Positions 26,829 through 35,686 of a stretch of DNA of 64,000 nucleotides are shown here, one piece after another. The stretch spans positions 558,001-622,000 of the forward strand of contig NZ_JAATJN010000001.1 of NCBI RefSeq assembly GCF_011927955.1, in the 5' to 3' direction. The DNA comes from Brevibacterium marinum. Its GTDB lineage: Bacteria > Actinomycetota > Actinomycetes > Actinomycetales > Brevibacteriaceae. Positions within the stretch are counted from its first letter, which is position 1; each line of letters begins with the position of its first letter. The position numbers were made by a program, and so were the translations under genes. The notes beneath the pieces are model-generated. The model was not told the DNA's origin, searched no databases, and saw only the letters and a program-made list of their open reading frames with translations.

Positions 26829-28285
26829 CAGCGTGCTCCGATCTCTGAGATTGCGGGGTAGAGCGGGTGGTCGCCGGCGAGCCGGGTGACCCGGCCGCTC
26901 AGTTCGGCGATGGTCTCGGGGCTTGCGCCACCTTCGGCCGCACCGGCCTTGAGCACCTCGGCGATGATGTCGGCCACCTCGGCGAAAGCGGGCGAGCCGA
27001 ATCCGCGGCTGGCCAGCGCCGGGGTACCGATGCGCAGCCCCGAGGTGACCATCGGCGGGCGCGGATCGTTCGGCACGGCATTGCGGTTGACGGTGATGCC
27101 GATACGGGCGAGCAGGTCTTCGGCCTGGGCTCCGTCGAGTACGGAATCGCGGAGATCGACGAGGACGAGGTGGACGTCCGTGGCACCGGTGAGGACCGTG
27201 ATGCCGCGTTCGGCGACGTCATCTTCGCCGAGGCGGCGCGCCAGTTCGTACGAGCCGGCCAGGGTCCGCTTCTGCTTGTCGACGAAGGTGTCGGTGGCCG
27301 CGAGTCCGAAGGCCACGGCTTTGCCGGCGATGACATGCTCGAGTGGGCCGCCCTGCTGGCCGGGGAAGACTGCAGAGTTGATCTTCTTCGCGATGTCCGC
27401 GTCGTTGGTGAGGATGATGCCGCCGCGGGGCCCGCCGAGTGTCTTGTGCGTCGTCGAGGACACCACATGGGCGTGCGGCACCGGTGAGGGATGCAGACCC
27501 GCCGCGACGAGTCCGGCGAAGTGGGCCATGTCGACCATGAGGTAGGCGCCCACCGAATCGGCGATGCGGCGGAACTCGGCGAAGTCGAGCTGACGGGTAT
27601 AGGCGGACCAGCCGGCGACGATGAGCTTCGGCTGCTGCTCATGGGCGAGACGTTCGACCTCGGCCATGTCCACGCGGCCTGACTCCTCGTCGACGCCGTA
27701 GGGGACGATCGAGTAGAGGCGGCCGGAGAAGTTGATCTTCATCCCGTGGGTGAGGTGGCCGCCGTGGGCGAGGTTGAGGCCGAGCACGGTGTCACCGGGG
27801 CGGATGAGAGCGTGCATGACAGAGGCGTTGGCCTGGGCTCCCGAATGGGGCTGGACGTTGGCGTAATCGGCGCCGAAGAGCTCCTTGACGCGGGCGATGG
27901 CGATGCGCTCGATCTCGTCGACGTGCTCGCAGCCGCCGTAGTAGCGGCGGCCCGGGTAGCCCTCGGCGTACTTGTTCGTCAGCACGGACCCCTGCGCGGC
28001 CATGACCGCTGCCGGAGTGTGATTCTCCGAGGCGATCATCTCGAGGCCTTCGCGCTGACGGTGCAGCTCGGCATCGATGAAGCCGGCGATCTCGGGATCG
28101 AGTTCGCCGATGGGCACGCTCAGTTCGACCGGCTCTCTGCTGTCGAACTCCACGGTCGACTGTGAGTGCGACAGTGCGGGTGGTTGTGCCGCCTGCTGCG
28201 TGGGCGGCTGTGCCGGCGGCTGCGCGGGCGGCTGTGCCGGCGGCTGCGCGGGCGAGGCGAGAGGCTCGACGAGTTGTTCTGACAT
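26828..28285 (-). CDS. glyA: Serine hydroxymethyltransferase with a Pro/Gln/Ala-rich N-terminal extension
   Basis: A 485-residue PLP enzyme joining glycine and 5,10-methylene-THF to form serine. The PLP lysine is in [15 protein letters not shown] near residue 280; [19 protein letters not shown] and [18 protein letters not shown] are SHMT signatures. The core is preceded by about 60 extra residues that include an imperfect PAQP repeat (residues 12-28), encoded by a 12-base GC-rich repeat at about 28205-28255. ATG 28285 has AAGGAGA upstream, so the extension is part of the gene. First gene of the sarcosine operon and divergent from a GntR regulator; a separate housekeeping glyA probably exists elsewhere. 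Confidence 0.94.
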   Translation of the reverse strand: MSEQLVEPLASPAQPPAQPPAQPPAQPPTQQAAQPPALSHSQSTVEFDSREPVELSVPIGELDPEIAGFIDAELHRQREGLEMIASENHTPAAVMAAQGSVLTNKYAEGYPGRRYYGGCEHVDEIERIAIARVKELFGADYANVQPHSGAQANASVMHALIRPGDTVLGLNLAHGGHLTHGMKINFSGRLYSIVPYGVDEESGRVDMAEVERLAHEQQPKLIVAGWSAYTRQLDFAEFRRIADSVGAYLMVDMAHFAGLVAAGLHPSPVPHAHVVSSTTHKTLGGPRGGIILTNDADIAKKINSAVFPGQQGGPLEHVIAGKAVAFGLAATDTFVDKQKRTLAGSYELARRLGEDDVAERGITVLTGATDVHLVLVDLRDSVLDGAQAEDLLARIGITVNRNAVPNDPRPPMVTSGLRIGTPALASRGFGSPAFAEVADIIAEVLKAGAAEGGASPETIAELSGRVTRLAGDHPLYPAISEIGAR

Positions 28286-28301
28286 GTGATCTCCTTCGAC
28301 C

Positions 28302-28331
28302 ATTTGATCATCAACTAATATATCAGATGCG
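28302..28331. promoter_or_regulatory. AT-rich operator/promoter zone between glyA and gntR
   Basis: The only AT-rich stretch in the 106-base gap. It holds ttgatcatcaa and atcaactaatatatcagat, which is symmetrical at its ends, plus TATA-like -10 candidates on both strands. It is the probable GntR binding site controlling the sarcosine operon; the exact half-sites are uncertain. Confidence 0.4.
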
Positions 28332-28391
28332 TTCCTGTAGTCTATGCAGAGGAAGCAGCAGAACGCAATGAGTGATCGGGGAGTTCTTTTC

Positions 28392-29054
28392 ATGCAGTCG
28401 TCGGCCGAAGCGGTGTCCCAGAAGTCATCCCTTGCCGATCACGCCTATGAGATCCTCCGCCATCGCCTCATCATGCTCGACATCGCCCCCGGCGACCCCA
28501 TCAACGAGGCTGCGCTCAGTACCGAACTCGACGTCGGACGGACCCCGATCCGTGAGGCGCTCAAGCGCTTGGAGAGCGATCACCTCGTCGTCTCCTACCC
28601 GCGCCGCGGGACGTTCGCGAGCAATGTCGACCTCAAGGATCTGTCGACGATCTCCGAGATGCGGGAAGTCCTTGAGCCCATCGCCGCACGCAAGGCAGCC
28701 AACAACCTCACCCCTGAGCGTCGCCGCGAGTTCGAAGCCACAATCACTGACCTGCGCGCGCTGAGTGCCGCTGATGAGCCGCGTGCCCTCATGGAGCGCG
28801 ACCTCGAGGTCCACCGCCTCATCTATCACTCAGTCGACAATCCGCACCTGATGGAGACCCTCGTCCGCCTCGACGATCTGGCCACCCGGATCTGGTGTCT
28901 CGTCATCCCTCGCATCCCGGACCTCATCGGCCACATCCGCGAGCACATCGACCTTCTCGAGGCGATCCTCGAAGGCAAGGAGGCGGCCGTCGAGGCCCAC
29001 GCCGCCGAACACGTCCGCGAATTCGACAGGACACTGCGCTCCGCTCTGCGCTGA
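28392..29054 (+). CDS. GntR-family (FadR/FCD) regulator of the sarcosine operon
   Basis: A 220-residue GntR regulator: winged HTH at about 15-75 ([20 protein letters not shown] then [20 protein letters not shown]), then an all-helical FCD domain with [20 protein letters not shown], whose Asp/His residues usually bind a metal and a carboxylate ligand. Three in-frame ATGs exist (28344, 28368, 28392); only 28392 has a good GGGGAG site at about 8 bases. Divergent from glyA, it probably represses the operon and responds to sarcosine, glycine or a related amino acid (inference). Confidence 0.88.
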   Translation: MQSSAEAVSQKSSLADHAYEILRHRLIMLDIAPGDPINEAALSTELDVGRTPIREALKRLESDHLVVSYPRRGTFASNVDLKDLSTISEMREVLEPIAARKAANNLTPERRREFEATITDLRALSAADEPRALMERDLEVHRLIYHSVDNPHLMETLVRLDDLATRIWCLVIPRIPDLIGHIREHIDLLEAILEGKEAAVEAHAAEHVREFDRTLRSALR

Positions 29055-29307
29055 GGCCTGCGCCGCCCTGCGCTAAGTCCTGTGCCGGCCCTGCGCTGAG
29101 GTGCCACGCACAGAGGTGGCAGACACCCCCCCGAGGTGACACGCCACCACACCGAGCGGCCGCGCCAAGCAACGGCCCTCGGCACGCGTACCTCCCCAAA
29201 CACCGCATGCGTCTGCCCAGACCCCCAACGGTCGGCAAGTTCTGGTCGAATTTTCGCTCTCGATCGATGAGGATTTGCCACCAGTTGGCGCCATCGCAGG
29301 ATACGAC

Positions 29308-29345
29308 GAAGCCCCCGCAGAATCGAATCATCCTGCAGGGGCTTC
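29308..29345. terminator. Probable bidirectional terminator hairpin
   Basis: Arms 29308-29320 (gaagcccccgcag) and 29333-29345 (ctgcaggggcttc) pair at 12 of 13 positions around a 12-base AT-rich loop. It sits between convergent genes. No T-run follows, so the stem is strong but the terminator call is moderate. Confidence 0.6.
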
Positions 29346-29406
29346 GGTGTCTCATCGCCGGCACCCGTTGCCGCTTGGTGCCCCAGCTACTGGACCCCTA
29401 CGGGAG

Positions 29407-29481
29407 GAGGCCCTCCGACTGGACGCTCAGCGACTGGAGGCCCACCAGCTAGACGCCCACCAGCCGGAAACCTACCGGCTG
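29407..29481. repeat. Degenerate 15-bp tandem repeat, five units
   Basis: Five consecutive 15-base units start at 29407, 29422, 29437, 29452 and 29467 with the pattern ga(g/c)gcc-cac-cag-ctg. On the plus strand one frame reads EALRL, DAQRL, EAHQL, DAHQP, ETYRL before a TAA at 29482, like a short helical repeat. It lies immediately downstream of the cytochrome b stop codon. Confidence 0.7.
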
Positions 29482-29485
29482 TAAT

Positions 29486-31957
29486 CTAGCGGCTGGAGAC
29501 GCGTCCGAACATGTTCGCGATCGGTGCCAGCAGCATCGGCCTGGCAGCGAACCACCCGCCGGCGATGACGGCCAGTGACACCACGAACCAGATGAATCCG
29601 ACCCAGTTCAGGTCATCCGAACCCCCGTACATGTGGTTGAGGTTCTGACGCATGCCCGTGGCGAGCACGAGGAACACGTGGATGAGGATGAACACGACGA
29701 AGAAGATCATCGTCGGGAAGTGGATCGCTCGTGCCAGCGGAGCCGGATAGATCTTGTTGAGCTTCGCAACGTCCTTCGGCCACCACTCGCTCATCCGCAC
29801 ACCGGTGATCGCAGCCAGCGGGGCAGCGATGAACACGACGATGAAGTACATCAGCTGCTGCAGCGAGTTGTAGTTGACCCACCCGTCTTCAGCGGGCCAA
29901 TCCAACATCGCATACTGCAGCATCGCCGAGACGGCGTTCGGGAAGACCTCCCAGCTCGTCGGCACGATCCGCGCCCAGTGTCCGGAGATGAACAGCAGCA
30001 CGACGAAGATGACGCCGTTGGCCAGCCACAGCAGATCGATGCCTGTGTGGAACCACAGGTTGATGCTGACCTTCTTGCCACCCTTCTTCGGGGTGTAGAA
30101 GGCCGGTGGCTTCTGCTGGTGACGCACCTGCAGTCCCGAACGGATGATGAGGACCATGAAGAACACATTGAGGAAGTGCGTCCACCGTGCCCATCCGGGG
30201 AATCCGTCGTCGACGAACTCCGGCAGATGGTATTCGCCCGGGTAACGTTCGAGGAATTCGGGCACACCGGGCAGAGTCGTCAGCCCGCGGGCTGCGAGGA
30301 CCAGGATTCCGGCGACGACGATGAGTCCGCCGAGTCCGAGGCCACCGAGCTTCGCCCACTGCCCCACGGACTTCGAACCGATCATCGTCGGTTCCTTCTT
30401 CTTCGCCGCTGCGGTCTTGGTCGCCGCCGAGCCCGAAGCCGCTGTCGACTTGGCCGGTGCGGACGCAGGTTTCTCTGTCGGCTTGGCCGCGGGCTTCGCG
30501 GTCGGCTTGTCCGTGGCCTTCGCAGCAGGCTTGCTCATCGGCTTGCGCTGCGCGGGGCCAGTCGACTTCGGCAGTCCGGAGCGGGCCGGTTTCTTTTCCG
30601 CCGAGGTGGCCGCTGGCTTCTGGTCGGAACTCGAACCCGCCGCAGCTGCACCGGCACCGACTGCTGCGGCGCCCGCTCCAGCGGCGGCTGCCGGAGCAGC
30701 CGAAGAGGAGTCGGCCGACTTCTCGGAGTCGACCTGAGCAGGTTCTTCTGCGGCAGGCTTCTCGGCCGAGGTCGATGCGGCAGGCTTCTCGGCCGAAGCG
30801 GCAGCGCCTGCGCCGCTCGAAGCGGCGGTGTCAGTGTCGGCGGAAGCGGAGGTGTCGGTCGAGGTCGGTGCGGCACCGGCGGATGCCGGCGCGAAGCCCT
30901 CTGGGGGCCACGGATCTCCGCCCGCGACACGGGGCAGCCCACGGCGCAGAGGCGTATCGCTGAGCTCATCGGATGACTTCTTCCCGGTGGCGGCGACCGC
31001 GGCGCCCGCGCCTGCAGCCGCACCGACGGCTCCGGCCGTTGCCGCAGCTGGGGCAGCCGATGACCCTTCTGCGTCGCTGGACGTCTCACCTGCTGCGGGA
31101 GCCGCATCGGCAGCGGATGGACTCGATTCCGCAGAGGTCTCGGTCGCGGGAGCAGACTCGGCCATGTGACCAGACGAGGACGTCGAGGTCGCGGAGGCGG
31201 CCTTCGCACCGGCGGGAGCAACACCCTCCGGCGGCCACGGATCTCCACCGGCGACGCGGGGCAGACCGCGACGCAGAGGAACATCACCGGCCGGCGCGGA
31301 CTCGGCACCCGATTCAGCCACAACAGGTTCGGACGCGGCAGATTCAGCGGCAGGCTCGGTGTCCACCGGAGCTGCGGCTGCCGGCTCCTCCGGAGCATCG
31401 GAACCGGCGACCGCGGCAGTGCCGACCGCCGCGCCGGCGCCCGCGGTGGCAGCGGCGGCCGGGGCTGCAGCAGACGAAGCACTCGAGGGTGCTTTCGCGC
31501 CTGCAGGCGCGAGACCCTCAGGCGGCCACGGTTCGCCGCCTTCGACGCGGGGCAGGCCCCTGCGCAACGGAACCTCACTGGTTGATCCCGCATCCGCATC
31601 GGATGCGGCGGCAGTTCCAGCCGCTGCCCCGGCAGCGACGCCGGCGGCGCCGACTGCCGCACCGGTCCCGACGGAAGCGGACGCTTCGGTCTCTTCGGCG
31701 GTGTCGGCATCGGCAGGTTCGGCTGACGACTCAGCGTCAACGGACTGCTCGCCGGCGACCGACTCTCCCGTATCAGCCGGCTCGATCGGCTCAGCCGAGT
31801 CATACCCCTCGGCCGCATCTACCGACTCGTCGGCGTCTTCCGGCTCCGGAGACATGCCCGGCTCGACCGGCTCACCGATAGCCCCCTCTGGGGGCCACGG
31901 CTCACCGCCCGGAACTCTGGGCAGGCCCGAGCGCAGCGAACTGGAGTAGGTGGCCAT
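29486..31957 (-). CDS. Cytochrome b/b6-type membrane protein with a long repeat-bearing Ala/Pro-rich head
   Basis: An 823-residue protein in two parts. Residues 1 to about 520 are Ala/Ser/Glu/Pro-rich and include four copies of an RGLPRV-x-GG-(E/D)-PWPPEG motif near 8-25, 131-149, 226-244 and 336-354, then a Lys/Pro/Ala-rich linker (PAAKPTEKPA). From about 530 to the end are six hydrophobic segments with His-rich helices (WTHFLNVFFMVLIIRSG, LWFHTGIDLLWLANGV, HFPTMIFFVVFILIHVFLVL), as in cytochrome b561 and thiosulfate-reductase-type b subunits that bind two haems. I see no cysteine, so no iron-sulfur cluster or c-type haem. It starts 1 base after the etfA stop, so it is the third gene of an etfBA operon and may pass electrons between ETF and quinone (inference). 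Confidence 0.82.
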   Translation of the reverse strand: MATYSSSLRSGLPRVPGGEPWPPEGAIGEPVEPGMSPEPEDADESVDAAEGYDSAEPIEPADTGESVAGEQSVDAESSAEPADADTAEETEASASVGTGAAVGAAGVAAGAAAGTAAASDADAGSTSEVPLRRGLPRVEGGEPWPPEGLAPAGAKAPSSASSAAAPAAAATAGAGAAVGTAAVAGSDAPEEPAAAAPVDTEPAAESAASEPVVAESGAESAPAGDVPLRRGLPRVAGGDPWPPEGVAPAGAKAASATSTSSSGHMAESAPATETSAESSPSAADAAPAAGETSSDAEGSSAAPAAATAGAVGAAAGAGAAVAATGKKSSDELSDTPLRRGLPRVAGGDPWPPEGFAPASAGAAPTSTDTSASADTDTAASSGAGAAASAEKPAASTSAEKPAAEEPAQVDSEKSADSSSAAPAAAAGAGAAAVGAGAAAAGSSSDQKPAATSAEKKPARSGLPKSTGPAQRKPMSKPAAKATDKPTAKPAAKPTEKPASAPAKSTAASGSAATKTAAAKKKEPTMIGSKSVGQWAKLGGLGLGGLIVVAGILVLAARGLTTLPGVPEFLERYPGEYHLPEFVDDGFPGWARWTHFLNVFFMVLIIRSGLQVRHQQKPPAFYTPKKGGKKVSINLWFHTGIDLLWLANGVIFVVLLFISGHWARIVPTSWEVFPNAVSAMLQYAMLDWPAEDGWVNYNSLQQLMYFIVVFIAAPLAAITGVRMSEWWPKDVAKLNKIYPAPLARAIHFPTMIFFVVFILIHVFLVLATGMRQNLNHMYGGSDDLNWVGFIWFVVSLAVIAGGWFAARPMLLAPIANMFGRVSSR

Positions 31958-31958
31958 A

Positions 31959-32945
31959 TCAGGATTTGTTCTCTTTCAAGGTCTCGATCGACTGCGGAAC
32001 GATCTTGAACAGGTCGCCGACGACGCCGTAATCGGCGATGTCGAAGATCGGCGCTTCGCCGTCCTTGTTCACCGCAACGATGGTCTTCGAGGTCTGCATG
32101 CCGGCCTTGTGCTGGATCGCACCGGAGATGCCGAGCGCGACATAGAGCTGCGGCGACACGGACACGCCGGTCTGTCCGACCTGGTGGGACTGAGCGATGT
32201 AGCCGGCATCGACGGCGGCACGCGAGGCACCGAGAGCCGCACCGAGCACATCGGCGAACTCACCGACGAGTTCGAAGGACTCCTCCGAACCCACACCTCG
32301 GCCGCCGGAGACGACCTTCGAGGCACCACGCAGTTCGGGACGCGAGGAGGTCTCGACGACGGCTTCGAACGACTCGACCTGAGCCGAGCGCTTGCCGGAA
32401 TCGGCAACCTCGAGAACCTGGGAGTTCACGGACTGGGCCTGACCGCGGGTCTCGATGGAGCCCTGCCGGACGGTGACGACGGGAGCGCCGAAGGTCGGGG
32501 CCGAGGAAGCGGTGTAGCCGCCGCCGTAGACCGAGTGGTGGGCCACGATTCCTTCACTGTCGCGCTCGACGCCGAGGGCGTCGACGGACACGGCCGATCC
32601 GCTGCGGACGGCGAAGCGTCCGGCGATGTCCCTGCCGTCGATCGAGTGCGGGATGAGGATGGCATCGGGCGCGGTGAGGTCGCTGGCAGCGCTCAGGGCG
32701 TCGACGGCGAAGGTGCCGAGGGCGGAGTCGGTCTCGGGCACCTCGGCGATGAGGACCTGCACGGCACCGAAGGACGCGGCTTGCTGAGCGGCGGCCTCTC
32801 CGCGGCCCGCAGGTGCCAGCACCAGCGCGACGGGGGTGCCGATCTCACCGGCGCCGCCGATCAGCTCGGCGGCCGGCTTCTCCAGCTGGCCCTCGGAGTC
32901 GGCGGTGAGGACGGAGAGAATGGAGTCTTGTGGGAATTCGGACAT
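31959..32945 (-). CDS. etfA: Electron transfer flavoprotein alpha subunit
   Basis: A 328-residue ETF alpha. The FAD-binding C-terminal domain is very clear: [20 protein letters not shown] near residue 210, [20 protein letters not shown] near 240, and [20 protein letters not shown] followed by [15 protein letters not shown] at the end. The heterodimer carries electrons from acyl-CoA and sarcosine-type dehydrogenases to the respiratory chain. It starts 11 bases after the etfB stop and ends 1 base before the cytochrome b start, so all three are tightly coupled. Confidence 0.96.
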   Translation of the reverse strand: MSEFPQDSILSVLTADSEGQLEKPAAELIGGAGEIGTPVALVLAPAGRGEAAAQQAASFGAVQVLIAEVPETDSALGTFAVDALSAASDLTAPDAILIPHSIDGRDIAGRFAVRSGSAVSVDALGVERDSEGIVAHHSVYGGGYTASSAPTFGAPVVTVRQGSIETRGQAQSVNSQVLEVADSGKRSAQVESFEAVVETSSRPELRGASKVVSGGRGVGSEESFELVGEFADVLGAALGASRAAVDAGYIAQSHQVGQTGVSVSPQLYVALGISGAIQHKAGMQTSKTIVAVNKDGEAPIFDIADYGVVGDLFKIVPQSIETLKENKS

Positions 32946-32956
32946 ATCGATTCTCC

Positions 32957-33733
32957 TTAGGCCAAACGGTTCTTGATGAGGAAGTCGGCGAGTTCTGCTC
33001 CGCCGTTTCCTTCGTCGACGATCTTCTCTCCGGCTTCACGTGGCGGCTTCTCCGCCACCGTGACCATGATCGATCGTGCAGTGGACTGGTCGTTCGCGTC
33101 GATGTCGAGGTCGGACAGGCCTATGACCTCGAACGGCTTCTTCTTCGCGGCCATGATCCCCTTGAAGTTCGGGAAACGGGCCTCGGGAAGCGCCTCGGTG
33201 ATGGAGATGACGGCCGGGAGCTCGGCGCTGACTTCCTGCTTGCCGCCCTCGACTCCGCGGGTGCCGGTGACCTTGCCATCAGCGATCTCCAGCGCACTCA
33301 GGCCCGTCACATGCGGGAGGTCCAGGTGCTCGGCGAGCATGGCCGGCATCATCCCGCCGTTGCCGTCGGTGGAGACGTTGCCGGTCACGACGAGGTCGAA
33401 CTCGCCACGGCGGATGGCCGCTGCCAGAACCTCGGCGGTCAGGCCCAGGTCGGCACCGAGGAGTTCCTCGTCGGACACGTGCACGGCGTTGTCCGCGCCC
33501 ATGGCCAGGCCCTTGCGAATCGTGGCGGTCGCGGTGTCGGGTGCCATCGAAACGACGGTCACCTCGGTTCCGTCGTTGCCGTCCTTGTGGGAGAGTGCGA
33601 CTTCGAGTGCACGCTCACCGATTTCGTCGAGGACCGCTTCCGAGGCGGCACGATCCGCCAAACCGGTCTCCAAATTCAGTTTCCGATCCCCGTATGTGTC
33701 CGGGACCTCTTTGACCAACACCGCGATCTTCAA
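32957..33733 (-). CDS. etfB: Electron transfer flavoprotein beta subunit
   Basis: A 258-residue ETF beta: [20 protein letters not shown] at the N-terminus, [19 protein letters not shown] near 76, and the family signature region [23 protein letters not shown] (partly quoted) near 175-198. It binds AMP and pairs with EtfA. ATG 33733 opens the operon; a palindrome lies 35-55 bases upstream, so it is probably regulated as a unit with etfA and the cytochrome b. Confidence 0.95.
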   Translation of the reverse strand: MKIAVLVKEVPDTYGDRKLNLETGLADRAASEAVLDEIGERALEVALSHKDGNDGTEVTVVSMAPDTATATIRKGLAMGADNAVHVSDEELLGADLGLTAEVLAAAIRRGEFDLVVTGNVSTDGNGGMMPAMLAEHLDLPHVTGLSALEIADGKVTGTRGVEGGKQEVSAELPAVISITEALPEARFPNFKGIMAAKKKPFEVIGLSDLDIDANDQSTARSIMVTVAEKPPREAGEKIVDEGNGGAELADFLIKNRLA

Positions 33734-34139
33734 GGATGGCTCCTATTCCATGGGGCAGTTCCAGCTGGTATGAGACTTCTGTCTCATAATCTACAGCCAG
33801 CGCAATTTCATTCGGCACCCGGGGTCCTGATCGAAACCCGGAAAAGTTCTCAATGAATCATCTTACGTCCTGTGTGCCACAGCTAACATGCCTATTGTAC
33901 GAACGTTCGAACAGATTCTATCCCAGCGATGTCATATTCACATGCGGAGACGACACCTTCACTGGCGGAGAAGACGTCGTGAATACGCAGATCCATCTGC
34001 GAGGCCGCGCGGCTCACCTGCAGACGGCGCGAGAAGCGCGGTGATGGGCAGGGCCCTAGAATGGAGACACCGCCCGTGACCAGGCCCTGATTCCGAGTCG
34101 ACGGGTCCGACGCCGGCATCAATGCTGAAGGAGCGCCTC
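33734..34139. other. Divergent gap etfB / lrp, about 400 bases, no gene
   Basis: I see no credible gene. It holds the etfB operator palindrome (33769-33788), a 10-bp palindrome cgaacgttcg at 33900-33909 and the Shine-Dalgarno region of the Lrp gene. Short minus-strand frames here have no ribosome site and no recognisable content. Confidence 0.6.
33769..33788. promoter_or_regulatory. Palindromic operator upstream of etfB
   Basis: tatgagac - ttct - gtctcata: perfect 8-bp arms around 4 bases, about 36 bases upstream of the etfB start, where a promoter is expected. The form fits a TetR- or GntR-type dimer, but no obvious regulator gene adjoins; the divergent Lrp starts about 350 bases away. Confidence 0.65.
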
Positions 34140-34598
34140 GTGGCATTCGACCTCGACGATATCGACCGCAGCATCATCGCTGCCCTCGTCGACGACTCGC
34201 GCCTGAGCGTCCGTCAGCTGGCCGAGCGGGTGCACATCTCCCGGTCGGCCGCCCATAAGCGCTTCTCCGCCCTCATCGAATCGGGTGCGATCAGGAAATT
34301 CACCGCCGAGGTGGACCGCAGCGCCCTCGGCATGACCGTGACCGCAGTGGTCGTCGTCAAGATCGGCGATCGTCCCTGGCCCGAGGTCAGAGATGAACTC
34401 GCCGAACTGCCGTTCGTCGAGAAGGTCCAAGCCGTCAGCGGAGACATCGATGCCCTCGTGACTGTGAACGCTCCGGACAATACGGCCCTGTCGCAGGTGA
34501 TTCTGCGCAGAATCCACGAGGTCCCGGGTGTGGTCTCCTCCCGTTCCCTGCTCATCCTCGATGAGGCGGAAGGACACCGGCCCGGCTCCGGCCACTGA
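34140..34598 (+). CDS. Lrp/AsnC-family regulator
   Basis: A 152-residue protein. The HTH is LDDIDRSIIAALVDDSRLSV then QLAERVHISRSAAHKRFSAL (residues 5-50), and the C-terminal RAM domain carries TAVVVVKIGDRPWPEVRDEL and VQAVSGDIDALVTVNAPDNT, which bind amino-acid effectors. GTG 34140 is preferred over ATG 34122 because AAGGAG lies 7 bases before the GTG. It is convergent with the siderophore-binding gene and divergent from etfB. Its target may be the divergent etfB operon or amino-acid genes elsewhere. Confidence 0.88.
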   Translation: MAFDLDDIDRSIIAALVDDSRLSVRQLAERVHISRSAAHKRFSALIESGAIRKFTAEVDRSALGMTVTAVVVVKIGDRPWPEVRDELAELPFVEKVQAVSGDIDALVTVNAPDNTALSQVILRRIHEVPGVVSSRSLLILDEAEGHRPGSGH

Positions 34599-34657
34599 GC
34601 TGTCCCGGCCACTGAGCGACCCTCGTGATCAGGCGGCATCGTGGCCGAGGCGCCTGT

Positions 34658-35674
34658 TCAGCCCTTCTGGTATTCCCCGATCGCCTTCCGGGCCATCTCG
34701 ACGCCGTGCCTCGCATCGGAGTATCCGGCGATCGTGGCCTTGCCGTGGGGATAGACGTGTCCGGCCCTGACCGCAGGCAGCTCCTCGAACACGGCCGAGT
34801 CCAGCAGCTTCTCGGTCAGCGCGTCGTACTCTCCGCGCATGTCCGAGGTGACGAAGATGATGTCGGCGTCGGACAGGCTCTCGTCGAGGACTTCCATCGA
34901 GATCTGTGCCTCCGGCTCCTTGATTCCGGACGTGTTCCCGCCCTGCGCGGCGTCGGCGTACTCCCCGATCGCGGCATCCTCGTCGTCGGACCAGTCGAAG
35001 CCGAGCGGCCTGAACAGGGACCCGACCATGTTCTCGCTGCCCCACAGGTAGGCGGAGTTGTCCTCGAACGACGAAACGACGCCCAGCTTCGCACCCTCGA
35101 GGGCATCACCGTGCTCCGCGGCGATCTTCTTCTGTTCGGCTTCGAAGTCGGCGTCGAGCTTTTCGAGTTCGCCGCTCTGATTGACGGCGTCGGCGACCTC
35201 CTCGACGCGCTGCTGCCAATCGGCGCGGTCGCCGCCGCGCAGAGTGAACTGGTAGACCGGTGCGATCTCCTCCATCTGTTCGATCGTGTCCGGTTCGTAG
35301 ATGTTGGGGGCGAGGATGAGGTCGGGTGCCACCTCCGCCAGCTGCTCCAGGTCGGGCTCCCTCTGGGCCACGACCGGGATGTCACCGAGCTGCTCGACCC
35401 ACTCCTCGGGAACGAAGGGTTCCTGGAACGCACCCTGGCCGACGGGAGGCAGATCGAGGTCCATGAGGGTCTCGGTCGCGGCATAGTGCAGAGTGGCCAC
35501 ATTCTCCGGTTCCGCGGGGACTTCGATCTCGGCACCGCTGGAGTCGGTGACCGTGCGGGTCTCGGCCTCGCCCGAGCCCTCCCTATCACCGCCCTCTCCT
35601 CCCGAGCACCCGGCCAGGAGACCGAGGCCGGCCACGGAAGCGATCACAGCTGCGGTGATGCGATTGAGTTTCAT
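34658..35674 (-). CDS. Iron-siderophore ABC transporter substrate-binding lipoprotein
   Basis: A 338-residue lipoprotein. The signal peptide ends in the lipobox LLAGC (Cys 23), followed by an acidic Gly/Glu linker and a FecB/BtuF-type periplasmic-binding domain: VTDSSGAEIEVPAEPENVAT near 43, APDLILAPNIYEPDTIEQ near 117, and VRAGHVYPHGKATIAGYSD near 305. It captures ferric siderophore outside the membrane. It begins 12 bases after the siderophore-interacting protein gene, in one operon behind an iron box. No permease or ATPase is present here, so it must work with a transporter encoded elsewhere. Confidence 0.9.
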   Translation of the reverse strand: MKLNRITAAVIASVAGLGLLAGCSGGEGGDREGSGEAETRTVTDSSGAEIEVPAEPENVATLHYAATETLMDLDLPPVGQGAFQEPFVPEEWVEQLGDIPVVAQREPDLEQLAEVAPDLILAPNIYEPDTIEQMEEIAPVYQFTLRGGDRADWQQRVEEVADAVNQSGELEKLDADFEAEQKKIAAEHGDALEGAKLGVVSSFEDNSAYLWGSENMVGSLFRPLGFDWSDDEDAAIGEYADAAQGGNTSGIKEPEAQISMEVLDESLSDADIIFVTSDMRGEYDALTEKLLDSAVFEELPAVRAGHVYPHGKATIAGYSDARHGVEMARKAIGEYQKG

Positions 35675-35686
35675 GAGTTCAGCCCC

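Larger units (their letters stand above)
29055..29485. other. Gene-free convergent gap with hairpin and 15-bp repeats
   Basis: About 430 bases between the convergent gntR and cytochrome b genes. I see no convincing gene. It contains degenerate gaggtg/ccac repeats at about 29097-29150, the hairpin at 29308-29345 and the five-unit 15-bp repeat at 29407-29481. Confidence 0.7.

Noticed and set aside
28286..28391. Glycine riboswitch upstream of glyA
   Set aside because: The gap to gntR is only 106 bases and lacks the length and conserved stems of the aptamer.
29275..29484. 69-residue plus-strand frame ending in the pentapeptide-like repeat
   Set aside because: Weak start context and no family; kept only as a repeat feature.
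33900..33909. cgaacgttcg as an SOS (LexA) box
   Set aside because: Actinobacterial LexA sites have a 4-base spacer between CGAAC and GTTCG; here the halves abut, and no SOS gene adjoins.
33892..34146. 84-residue minus-strand frame in the etfB-lrp gap
   Set aside because: No ribosome site, no recognisable content, and it overlaps the Lrp start.
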